In this document: one piece after another, positions 7,734 through 13,848 of the stretch | How positions within the stretch are numbered: position 1 is the stretch's first letter | How the letters are laid out: every line of letters begins with the position of its first letter | Virus record (IMG/VR): IMGVR_UViG_3300022221_000030 | Span: 1 to 20,495 of that record | Strand: one strand, 5' to 3' | Length of the DNA stretch: 20,495 bases | Origin: a virus | The notes under the pieces: generated by a model | Database searches by the model: none | What the model saw: the letters and a program-made list of their open reading frames with translations, nothing else | Told to the model about the DNA's origin: nothing | Position numbers and translations under genes: made by a program

Positions 7734-9320
7734 TCATACTTTAAGTGAATAAAAAAATTGGGTGCTTGATTCGGTTTTCATGTGCACGGTGACTGAACGC
7801 GTGATGGGTTGGTCAATCAAACCCAAGCCAACACCGGTGACCAGTGCGAAACTATCCACGGCCACATTGCTGGCGATATCGGCAACACTTAGTTGATGAA
7901 CTTGCGCGATGCTGGGTTGCTCGATGGCCACAGGGCTGCCCGTGTTGGCAACGCTAAGTTGCTGCACTTGTGTGATGGCTGGACTATCCACACCCACGGT
8001 GCTAGCGATATTGGCCACAGCCAAGGTGTGTTCTGCGGTTTGAGTGACGGCCAAAACATCCACGCCGCCATTGCTAGCGATATCGGCAACACTCAATTGT
8101 TGCACTTGCGTGATGGTCGGGCTTTCATTCCCCACAGTGCTGGCGATATCGGCAACACTTAGTTGTTGCACTTGTGTGATGGTTAGGCTTTCATTGCCCA
8201 CGGTGCTAGCGATATCGGCAACACTTAGTTGTTGCACTTGCGTGATGGCTAGGCTTTCATTGCCCACGTTGCTGCCAACATTTGCAACGGTGAGATTGTG
8301 AACACCACCGGCGGCCACGTATTCATCCGCGCCCACATCCCACGCGCTCGTGGGCCGGGTGTCGTCTTCAATATCGACGCTAAATGAATAGACCGAATCG
8401 GCGGACAAGTCGGTGCCCGCACCGATGGCCGCGGTGTCGGTGCTGTCCAATCTGAAATCATCGGCGGCTTTGTTTGCAAAGGTTAGTGCGGTGCTGGTGA
8501 TCGCCGATACACCGGGCGCGGTGGCATCACTTGACAAGTTGGTGGCGCTGTTAACAGTGTCAAAGCCTGTGTCGTAGTAATCTGCAACGCAATCTTGCAC
8601 AATGTTATTTTTTGCCAAGGCGGATGTGCCGATGGTTGATCGCGCCCATATTCCGCGTTGACAATTCACAACGGTGTTGTTGTAAATCGCATAAATATTA
8701 CCAAGCGCATCACTTTGCCGCACATAAATGCCGCGCCCCGTAAATGTGAATGTGCCGTGCTGATAGTCATATATGATATTGTTCGCAATGATCACGTTGC
8801 CATCGGGAAGTGAACCGGAAGACGTGTATTCACTCACGCCATAAAGCCGGTCGGCGTTGGCTGCATACGCGGACACATCCAAGCGCATGATGTTGTCAGT
8901 GATGATATGGCCGCCGGTGTTGGTAATTTCCACGCCCGCTTGATCATTGGCGCCCGTGGTACCAGACATCAATTGCATGTTTTTCACAGTGACAAAACTA
9001 TCAAGCAAACTAATACAACGCCCGTTTACTTTCATGTGGGCCTTGGTTTCATCCCACACCGCACCGGTGTTGTCACCTTCAATGGTGACGCGATTGGTGG
9101 CGCTTAACGTCCAACCACTGAACGTGGCGGCGGTGGTATCGGCGGTGCTGTTTCCTGCGCCGTTTAATTTTAATGTGTCATTGGGTGTAACCAAGTTGCG
9201 TTGCTCGTTGAGTTCCGCACTTGCTAAACTCGCATACGCGGCATTAGCGCCCGTCAACGCTGCTGTGGTGCCATCACCACCCACACTGTTTGGGTTCCAA
9301 TAGGCATTGAAATCCGTCAC
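7734..9320 (-). CDS. Right-handed beta-helix protein with 22-residue tandem repeats, probable virion appendage
   Basis: A 528-residue protein starting with GTG at 9320, overlapping the previous stop as TAGTG. Residues about 60-335 have the short repeating strands of a right-handed parallel beta helix: WTLSATNRVTIEGDNTG, SFVTVKNMQLMSG, HIITDNIMRLDVS, NVIIANNIIYDY, IYAIYNNTVVNCQRGIW. They end with DDTRPTSAWDVGADEY (319-334), a closing motif common in such proteins. Residues 343 to about 493 form seven tandem units of about 22 residues based on LSVADIASTVGNESLTITQV. The C-terminus is short and beta-rich. Likely a spike, fibre or other surface appendage, perhaps binding or digesting host polysaccharide; no catalytic residues can be assigned by eye. 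Alternatively it is a head decoration. It is the largest gene of the five-gene insertion between the VpaChn25_0724-type gene and the small terminase. Confidence 0.85.
   Translation of the reverse strand: MTDFNAYWNPNSVGGDGTTAALTGANAAYASLASAELNEQRNLVTPNDTLKLNGAGNSTADTTAATFSGWTLSATNRVTIEGDNTGAVWDETKAHMKVNGRCISLLDSFVTVKNMQLMSGTTGANDQAGVEITNTGGHIITDNIMRLDVSAYAANADRLYGVSEYTSSGSLPDGNVIIANNIIYDYQHGTFTFTGRGIYVRQSDALGNIYAIYNNTVVNCQRGIWARSTIGTSALAKNNIVQDCVADYYDTGFDTVNSATNLSSDATAPGVSAITSTALTFANKAADDFRLDSTDTAAIGAGTDLSADSVYSFSVDIEDDTRPTSAWDVGADEYVAAGGVHNLTVANVGSNVGNESLAITQVQQLSVADIASTVGNESLTITQVQQLSVADIASTVGNESPTITQVQQLSVADIASNGGVDVLAVTQTAEHTLAVANIASTVGVDSPAITQVQQLSVANTGSPVAIEQPSIAQVHQLSVADIASNVAVDSFALVTGVGLGLIDQPITRSVTVHMKTESSTQFFYSLKV
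7839..8294 (-). repeat. Tandem 66-bp coding repeats (22-residue protein units)
   Basis: About seven tandem units of 66 bp (one expanded by two codons) lie inside the beta-helix gene. On the plus strand the core gcgatatcggcaacact recurs at about 8086, 8151 and 8211, and related sequence recurs through the block. Units 2-4 are nearly identical at the DNA level, which points to recent duplication by slippage or recombination. Outer units have diverged in the variable positions (GNES, GVDV, GVDS, AIEQ, AVDS). Translation stays in frame throughout. Confidence 0.9.
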
Positions 9321-9754
9321 TAGGACAAATCCCCCACGGCTAGATTGCGGGCCGCGGTTTTAAATCGTGCACGGGTAAATAAATCGAGCACATTAATAGT
9401 GGCATAGCGATTGGTTTGCAATTCTGTGAGCACGGTACTATCCAAGGTTAAACCAATGACAGATCGGCGCGTTTCAATTGAATCAATTGCAGAAAGTTCC
9501 GGGCGGCAAATAACGCGTTTTAACTTTTCAATACTCAAAGCGGGTACGTTGATGTTTTTCACAAACAAGTAAGCGGTGCGGTTCATGTTTAAAGCCATGA
9601 CGGGTATATAGTCCCCGTTGCCATCGGTGGTGGCCAAGGCGGGCTTGATGCCGCGCACATCGACAATATCCCCCACTTTCCAATTGCGTGCATTGATCGC
9701 GTCATCCGCAGTGATGGGCGGTTCAACTATGCAGACTTCCACCAACACGTCCAT
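9320..9754 (-). CDS. Hypothetical protein heading the appendage-like cassette
   Basis: A 144-residue protein of unknown function. The N-terminal part reads MDVLVEVCIVEPPITADD and continues with NWKVGDIVDVRG, a beta-rich pattern seen in several phage structural or assembly proteins. The middle has MNRTAYLFVKNINVP, and the end is helical (FTRARFKTAARNLAVGDLS). It starts one base after the stop of the preceding gene with no clear Shine-Dalgarno, so translation is probably coupled, and its stop overlaps the GTG of the beta-helix gene. The tight coupling suggests the two products work together, for example as an assembly partner. That is inference. Confidence 0.7.
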   Translation of the reverse strand: MDVLVEVCIVEPPITADDAINARNWKVGDIVDVRGIKPALATTDGNGDYIPVMALNMNRTAYLFVKNINVPALSIEKLKRVICRPELSAIDSIETRRSVIGLTLDSTVLTELQTNRYATINVLDLFTRARFKTAARNLAVGDLS

Positions 9755-9755
9755 G

Positions 9756-10046
9756 TTATGGCCGTGGACGTTTCACACCCGGCACCACCATGCGACCTTG
9801 GGCCACATCAATACCGGGAAGTGTAGCGGTGGCCACGTAGACACCACCGGGGTTATCAATCATGATCAAATCTTGGTCTTTTAACCAAGTCAGATCAGTG
9901 CGCAGACGATCAGCACCCACACCATGGCCAAATTGTTCCAACGCAGTGCGCATTAAAAATTCATTGATGGTGTATTGGTTGGCTTGTTCGAGAAGTTTTA
10001 AAATAACCAAGCGTCGGTCTTCGGTTTGATGCTGTTCAAAACTCAC
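9756..10046 (-). CDS. VpaChn25_0724-family phage protein (winged-helix-like, Mu gp26-type)
   Basis: A 96-residue protein starting with GTG at 10046 (upstream GGGGG; the start overlaps the preceding stop as TAAGTG). I recognise the family by the N-terminal RRLVILKLLEQ, the middle FGHGVGADRLRTDLTWLKDQDL and the C-terminal GIDVAQGRMVVPGVKRPRP. It is often annotated as an ArsR-type regulator because it looks like a small winged helix, but in Mu relatives it always sits between the DUF2730 gene and the terminase genes. Its actual role is not established. Here it marks the left border of the conserved block, before the five inserted genes. Confidence 0.82.
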   Translation of the reverse strand: MSFEQHQTEDRRLVILKLLEQANQYTINEFLMRTALEQFGHGVGADRLRTDLTWLKDQDLIMIDNPGGVYVATATLPGIDVAQGRMVVPGVKRPRP

Positions 10047-10460
10047 TTAGTTGCCCCCTTTGTTTTGCTGCATTAAATATTCGGTAATTAATTTCAAACT
10101 GCTTTGCACAGGTTCTATGGTCCCCTTGAGTTCGTGCAAGGCGCGTTCAGTGCCACGCATGGATTGATTGACATGCTCAATGCGCTCATAGATTTGTTTC
10201 AGGTCGTCATGGTCAGGCATGACATTAACTTTGGTTTTTAGTCCTTCCATAGACTTTGCCAAGGCATGGCATTGGTTTTCAATTCGGTGGTCTTCGGCAC
10301 TTAACTTATCCATGCGCTTGTCCATTTCTTTTTCAAGCTCGACAAGCTGTGATTGAGTTGCGCGGTGTCGGTTGTTTGCGAATATATAAACGTTCAATAA
10401 AACCAAATACACAAACGTGATTAGGTTCAACCAAAACGTTGCACTGAATCCGGTGGCCAT
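10047..10460 (-). CDS. DUF2730 protein (Mu gp25-like), membrane-anchored coiled coil
   Basis: A 137-residue protein with one membrane segment near the N-terminus (about 10-27, WLNLITFVYLVLLNVYIF) followed by a long charged helical region (about 33-125, heptad-like, QLVELEKEMDKRMDKL and onward) predicted to be a coiled coil. This layout and the gene position identify the DUF2730 family, Mu gp25. In Mu it follows the lysis genes. Here it is the first gene after the putative Mor-driven promoter, and no lysis gene lies upstream. Function unknown; a membrane-linked role late in infection is likely. AGGGAA lies about nine bases before the ATG. Confidence 0.85.
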   Translation of the reverse strand: MATGFSATFWLNLITFVYLVLLNVYIFANNRHRATQSQLVELEKEMDKRMDKLSAEDHRIENQCHALAKSMEGLKTKVNVMPDHDDLKQIYERIEHVNQSMRGTERALHELKGTIEPVQSSLKLITEYLMQQNKGGN

Positions 10461-10513
10461 GTGTTTGCTATTCCCTGTCGTAGTTGCACGCGACGTGGTG
10501 CAGACTTTAAGGG

Positions 10514-10558
10514 ACTGTAAAACGTTTTTAAGCGGGGTTTAATGCTGAACTAGTTCAG
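10514..10558 (-). promoter_or_regulatory. Putative Mor-dependent promoter upstream of the DUF2730 gene
   Basis: In the 141-bp gap below the mor gene there is a perfect 14-bp palindrome CTGAACTAGTTCAG (10545-10558). Downstream on the minus strand, TACAGT at 10519-10514 could be a -10 box, with no matching -35. If transcription starts near 10507, the palindrome is centred at about -44. Mor-family activators of Mu bind a dyad centred near -43 of promoters that lack a -35 box. The match of spacing, dyad and position next to mor supports the call. The identity of the -10 is a guess. Confidence 0.5.
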
Positions 10559-10601
10559 TGATGGGTTGTTGATAGGTTTGATGATTATGCTAATAGGGTT
10601 T

Positions 10602-11000
10602 TTAAAACAATGCAACTTGTTTGGATTCGTCACCGTCTTCATGCGCTTGGTGTTCAATGATGGCCCACACCCAACGTTCCGTGATGCCATGACGGATGGC
10701 AAGTTCACGCGGCTTGATGCCGTTGGCGTAATCGCGTTGTATTTGATGGTTGCGGGCTTTTGCAATCGCCAATTTGCAATTGGGCACGGACAAATAGGTG
10801 CCACCATAAATTGCACACAACACCCGTGCGGCATCTTCACCGATGACACGCAAAAGCTCGTTGGCGTTTTCAAATCGCACCGGCACCCACAATGACATGA
10901 TGCCACCAAAGCGTTGCACCAATTTGATAGTGGCGGGTAAGCCAATTTCATCGGCTAGCGTTTTTATAGTTTCGGGTAAATCATCGGCGTTGATATTCAT
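10602..11000 (-). CDS. mor: Mor transcription activator family protein
   Basis: A 132-residue activator of the Mor/C family. The N-terminal part (LPETIKTLADEIGLPATIKLVQRFGG, shown in part) is the dimerisation region. The middle contains the family-typical YGGTYLSVPNCK (65-76), and the C-terminus has the helix-turn-helix GIKPRELAIRHGITERWVWAII (split here as IKPRELAIRHG and ITERWVWAII). In Mu, Mor is made early and turns on the middle promoter for C, which then turns on the late genes. Here no C gene follows, so this protein may act directly on the packaging and head operon through the palindrome just downstream. The start overlaps the previous stop as ATGA. Confidence 0.92.
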   Translation of the reverse strand: MNINADDLPETIKTLADEIGLPATIKLVQRFGGIMSLWVPVRFENANELLRVIGEDAARVLCAIYGGTYLSVPNCKLAIAKARNHQIQRDYANGIKPRELAIRHGITERWVWAIIEHQAHEDGDESKQVALF

Positions 11001-11506
11001 GTGAGTTTTTTCCGCATGTCACCCAAGCGTTGCCCTATTTGCACGGGCGCGGTAGGTTTGTTGGCGTCACCAGCTATGTGCACTTTCACCCGCTGCTTGG
11101 CTTGGGTTTCTTTTTTGCGTTCGCTTTGGCCTTCGGTTTTGTTCGCCAAACCGGCAACCACTTCCAATAAATATGCATGTGATTTTAGTGGGCGGGTGAT
11201 ACCGTCACGGCTCACCACTTGTTCAAGTGCGGCCACCCACATATCTTGGGTTACAACCCAATCACGCCCACCACGTTTGATTCTCCCCTTTGTAATGACG
11301 TCATTAAGTTCTTTTAAAACACTAGCCGCTTTGTGCCACGACAATGCATTTTTTTGTGGCCGGAATAACGCAAGATAACGGATAACTAAACCACTTAACG
11401 GCTTGGGCAAATTCAATGCGGCGGCAACGGCTTCGCGGGCGGCTTCATCTTGCAAACACGCTTCAAGCGATTGTCGTGCACCACAACATGGGCACGTGAT
11501 CAGCAT
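10997..11506 (-). CDS. Conserved Mu-like phage protein with N-terminal zinc-finger-like Cys cluster
   Basis: A 169-residue protein whose N-terminus has TCPCCGARQSLEAC, a partial zinc-ribbon-like cluster. It continues with an Ala/Leu-rich stretch, LVIRYLALFRPQKNALSW (about 42-59) and a basic C-terminal half (SERKKETQAKQRVKVHI). I recall similar proteins in transposable phages immediately before mor, with the same ITCPCC and LFRP...L.W pattern. A nucleic-acid-binding role is likely but not established. The start overlaps the previous gene's end by seven bases and the stop overlaps mor, so it is tightly coupled to both. Confidence 0.8.
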   Translation of the reverse strand: MLITCPCCGARQSLEACLQDEAAREAVAAALNLPKPLSGLVIRYLALFRPQKNALSWHKAASVLKELNDVITKGRIKRGGRDWVVTQDMWVAALEQVVSRDGITRPLKSHAYLLEVVAGLANKTEGQSERKKETQAKQRVKVHIAGDANKPTAPVQIGQRLGDMRKKLT

Positions 11507-12384
11507 GGGGCGTGTTCCACCGGCGCTTGGGTGTGGTGGGTTTCGGTTTCGGGTTCGTCCACGTCGAACCAGTCGGTGAATTCGTTGGTGTGTTGGCCTT
11601 TTATGGGTTCAGTCCTTGGCATTAAAATCACGCGCCATTGGTCGGTATCAAACACAATGGGTTCACGTTTGTTTTCTTTTTCTTGGTCATTATCTAATGG
11701 CATCTTAAAAACTCGCACCACGTTGGCCTCTAAATAATGAAAAGCAAACGCAAGTTGCACGCGATTCAACCATTCACCCAAAATTTTTCCTTGGTCGAAC
11801 CGGCTACGGCCACATGGACCACCGCATACATAGTCTGGATCGTCGGCGAGGATACACTCAACTTTGCATTGGGTGATTTGGTTTTTTCCCGCCCATTTTT
11901 TCAACCTGTCAAACTCAACCACACCCACGGTGTCGGTTTCATAGGTTAGCATTGACTCTACGCCTTCCTTTTTAACCGGACTAGTGAACGCGGTGGCGTA
12001 GGGTTGGAACATTTCATCCGAAACATTTTTCAAAGCAACCATGAACCAACCATTGGTCACAAACGTGAATTTTTGGCTTTTGATGTGTGCGGTGTATGGT
12101 TGCATGACTTCGGGCCGATGTTCCCAATAGTTAGGTAACAAGTTCAACCATGTGGTGTTTATTTTTGTTCTTGGCATTGTATATTCCTCCATTTGTTGTT
12201 TGGTAAAAATTGCCGCGGCTTGCGCTCGATTTGTTGCACCTAGTTGTTCGTAAACAATATGCAAAGTTTGCCGGATAGTGTCCGGTGATCGGTGCAAGCT
12301 TTTGGCGATTTCGGGATTGGTTAATCCATCACACACTAGTTGCATGATTTGTTTGCGTCGGGCTGTCAGTATTAGCGGCCCCAT
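11500..12384 (-). CDS. LuxR-type HTH domain in frame with an unknown, possibly sliding-clamp-like domain
   Basis: A 294-residue frame. Residues 5-65 are a clear GerE/LuxR helix-turn-helix: LTARRKQIMQLVCDGLTNPE, then IAKSLHRSPDTIRQTLHIVY and LGATNRAQAAAI. Residue 70 is a second Met (MPRTKINTTW) with a perfect Shine-Dalgarno in front of it, so a 225-residue product is also likely. The second part is not a family I know. TFVTNGWFMVAL (about 100-111) and the near C-terminal FDTDQWRVILMPR recall the TDG and VMPMR segments of bacterial sliding clamps, a weak resemblance. Three Cys in YVCGGPCG, with an earlier CKVEC, may bind metal. The start overlaps the gemA stop by 13 bases. The protein could be a bifunctional regulator or two separate products. 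Confidence 0.8.
   Translation of the reverse strand: MGPLILTARRKQIMQLVCDGLTNPEIAKSLHRSPDTIRQTLHIVYEQLGATNRAQAAAIFTKQQMEEYTMPRTKINTTWLNLLPNYWEHRPEVMQPYTAHIKSQKFTFVTNGWFMVALKNVSDEMFQPYATAFTSPVKKEGVESMLTYETDTVGVVEFDRLKKWAGKNQITQCKVECILADDPDYVCGGPCGRSRFDQGKILGEWLNRVQLAFAFHYLEANVVRVFKMPLDNDQEKENKREPIVFDTDQWRVILMPRTEPIKGQHTNEFTDWFDVDEPETETHHTQAPVEHAPC
12185..12190 (-). promoter_or_regulatory. Internal Shine-Dalgarno for a second start inside the LuxR-HTH frame
   Basis: GGAGGA at 12190-12185 is followed after seven bases by ATG at 12177-12175, in the same frame as the upstream HTH domain and with no stop between them. In the longer protein these bases encode Met-Glu-Glu-Tyr-Thr-Met. This is one of the best ribosome sites in the window, so the 225-residue C-terminal product (11500-12177) is probably made independently. 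Confidence 0.65.
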
Positions 12385-12833
12385 TCTTCAACGTCCATTC
12401 CCGATTTCTTTGCCCTCTCTGTTAATGCAGTGATTACGGCACTAAATTGTGTAGCGGCTTTAAGCCATGCCACGCGTTCAATTTTAAACATTTGTTTGGC
12501 GATGGCGTCGGCATAGCTCCACGGCAAGCGTTGTACGGTCAACAACGCTTCAATTTTTTGCAACATAGGTTCAGTGTTAATGTTGTTCGGGCGGCCTGGA
12601 AAGGTGCCCACTTTTTTTTGCGCCTTGAATCCGCACGACTTCAAGTGATCCATCACGCGTTGCAGTTCGGGCAAATTCATTTTGGTGGTGCTGGTTTTGC
12701 CGGTAATATCTTTTAATAGGTTTCGATAGCTACTTAGGTGCGCGGCATCACCGTCATCATCAGCAATGCCCAATTGCTTGGCAGCAATGTGAATTTTTTG
12801 AACTAGGCGTTTACTGTTGGTTTCAATCGGCAT
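12372..12833 (-). CDS. gemA: GemA-family regulatory protein (DUF1018)
   Basis: A 153-residue protein of the GemA family (Mu gp16, DUF1018). Signature parts are KRLVQKIHIAAKQLGIADDD (8-27), YRNLLKDITGKTSTTKMN (33-50), LPELQRVMDHLKSCGF (51-66) and the C-terminal LPWSYADAIAKQMFKIERVAW (split here as LPWSYADAIAK and QMFKIERVAW). In Mu the protein affects host gene expression and DNA supercoiling. The frame is open to 12872, but the ATG at 12833 fits the family N-terminus and overlaps the preceding stop by 11 bases, so I chose it. It is followed by the LuxR-HTH gene with a 13-base overlap. Confidence 0.9.
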   Translation of the reverse strand: MPIETNSKRLVQKIHIAAKQLGIADDDGDAAHLSSYRNLLKDITGKTSTTKMNLPELQRVMDHLKSCGFKAQKKVGTFPGRPNNINTEPMLQKIEALLTVQRLPWSYADAIAKQMFKIERVAWLKAATQFSAVITALTERAKKSGMDVEEWGR

Positions 12834-13032
12834 ATTGTTCACCACAAAAAGGACAATATGACGCAAACACATTAGGCACGGCGCCGCGCTTTTTCTTATC
12901 TAACTTAGAGACCTTAACCACTATCCGTTGGCTCAATAAATCCAGTGAACCCATGCTTACCCTGCAAGGCACCTCTAACACCAAATTACTAGGCTTTAGA
13001 TTTTCGTTCACTTTTTCAATACACTTGCACAT
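12823..13032 (-). CDS. Small zinc-ribbon-like protein
   Basis: A 69-residue protein starting MCKCIEKVNENLK. The ATG at 13032 has AAAAGGAG eight bases upstream; the GTG at 13041 overlaps that ribosome site and was rejected. Cysteines at the two ends (C2 and C4; C60 and C63 in YCPFCGEQY) could form a single split zinc site. The middle is beta-rich and basic (IVVKVSKLDKKKRG). Such small end-to-end zinc proteins occur in early regions of many phages. The partner and function are unknown. Confidence 0.72.
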   Translation of the reverse strand: MCKCIEKVNENLKPSNLVLEVPCRVSMGSLDLLSQRIVVKVSKLDKKKRGAVPNVFASYCPFCGEQYAD

Positions 13033-13065
13033 TGTTAACACTCCTTTTGGTTTTTTTGCTAGAAT

Positions 13066-13326
13066 TCATTCCGATTGGTAGCGACCATAGGACGGTACGC
13101 CGTCCAATTCCTTATCCGCCTGCACAAGCGCGGCACGTTCCAGTTGCTTGAATTCGCTTAGGGACTGTTTCGCCATTGCCATGTCTTCACCACAACGTTC
13201 ACACGTGGCAATGGCGGCTTCCAGGTGGCCGCGGATGATATCGGCTTGCTCCAATAAGTTGTCCAAAAATTCATTTTTTAACGGCGCTAAATGACGGCGT
13301 AAAACCATGCATTGCTGCTTGCTCAT
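13066..13326 (-). CDS. Small helical hypothetical protein
   Basis: An 86-residue protein, almost all helical, with LDNLLEQADIIRGHLEAAI (21-39), a CERCG pair (41-45, probably too few cysteines for a full zinc site) and a polar C-terminus ending GRYQSE. The ATG overlaps the stop of the 135-residue gene (ATGA). I do not recognise the family. Its place among early genes suggests an accessory or host-takeover role. It is followed by a 33-bp gap holding the ribosome site of the next gene. Confidence 0.65.
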   Translation of the reverse strand: MSKQQCMVLRRHLAPLKNEFLDNLLEQADIIRGHLEAAIATCERCGEDMAMAKQSLSEFKQLERAALVQADKELDGVPSYGRYQSE

Positions 13327-13730
13327 GATTTTTTCTCGACTAGTTCAATCTTGTTGTTATGTTTAATCAAGTGTGATTTAAGGCGCTTAAAACTTTTCCA
13401 ATGAGACAGATAGTAAGTTGATGATTTTTCCCATTGTTCCGCCTGTTTGGCATACTCTCTTTTTCCATAGGCTTTTTTCACTCGTTGACGTGTAGCCAGT
13501 GGAAAAACTTTTCGTGTAACAGGACGGAAAAAACGGCGGCGTTCTTCACAATCTTCTAGAATCCATTTGCCTTTAAAAACTCCATTGACATAGAAACCAA
13601 TATGATTTTCCATTTGACTAGTGCGCTGTAGGCACAACTCAAGTTTATAACCATCACAATTCAAACAAACGATGTTGTAGAAACTCTTTAGTTTTTCTTC
13701 AACGTCTTGCCATTGTTCTTGGGTGATCAT
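13323..13730 (-). CDS. Conserved phage hypothetical protein
   Basis: A 135-residue basic protein. Features are GYKLELCLQR (28-37), IGFYVNGVFKGKWILED (44-60) and EERRRFFRPVTRKVFP (62-77), followed by a Lys/Tyr-rich helical tail (KKAYGKREYAKQAEQ). The YVNG.FKG.W and RRFFRP pattern is one I have seen in hypothetical proteins of many Gram-negative phages, where no function is assigned. AAAGGA lies upstream of the ATG, and the preceding 32-residue frame, if real, overlaps it as ATGA. The opposite strand carries no competing frame. Confidence 0.75.
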   Translation of the reverse strand: MITQEQWQDVEEKLKSFYNIVCLNCDGYKLELCLQRTSQMENHIGFYVNGVFKGKWILEDCEERRRFFRPVTRKVFPLATRQRVKKAYGKREYAKQAEQWEKSSTYYLSHWKSFKRLKSHLIKHNNKIELVEKKS

Positions 13731-13825
13731 GTTTCATTCCTTTCACTAAAACTAGCACGTATCGTGCGCCACTCGGCGGGTTCCCAAGCGGAGTAACAAG
13801 TGCCCGCTGGTTCCGTTAACCACAC
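13727..13825 (-). CDS. Tentative 32-residue reading frame
   Basis: A frame starting with GTG at 13825 and ending in a TGA that overlaps the ATG of the next gene (ATGA). It reads MWLTEPAGTCYSAWEPAEWR with an ERNET end. AAGGA lies four to five bases before the GTG, slightly close. It fills the only notable gap between the DUF3164 gene and the 135-residue gene. The coupling and sensible composition argue for it; the size and GTG start argue against. Confidence 0.35.
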   Translation of the reverse strand: MWLTEPAGTCYSAWEPAEWRTIRASFSERNET

Positions 13826-13848
13826 GGTTTCCTTGTGGATGGCTTCGA

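Noticed and set aside
8044-8301. Plus-strand frames through the 66-bp repeats, and the repeats as a possible CRISPR array
   Set aside because: Repeat units are contiguous, in frame and protein-coding on the minus strand, with no unique spacers. The plus-strand frames are antisense products of the same periodicity.
10550-10951. Alternative minus-strand 133-residue frame overlapping mor
   Set aside because: It is Cys/Pro-rich and lies in the wrong frame. The overlapping 132-residue frame is clearly a Mor-family protein.
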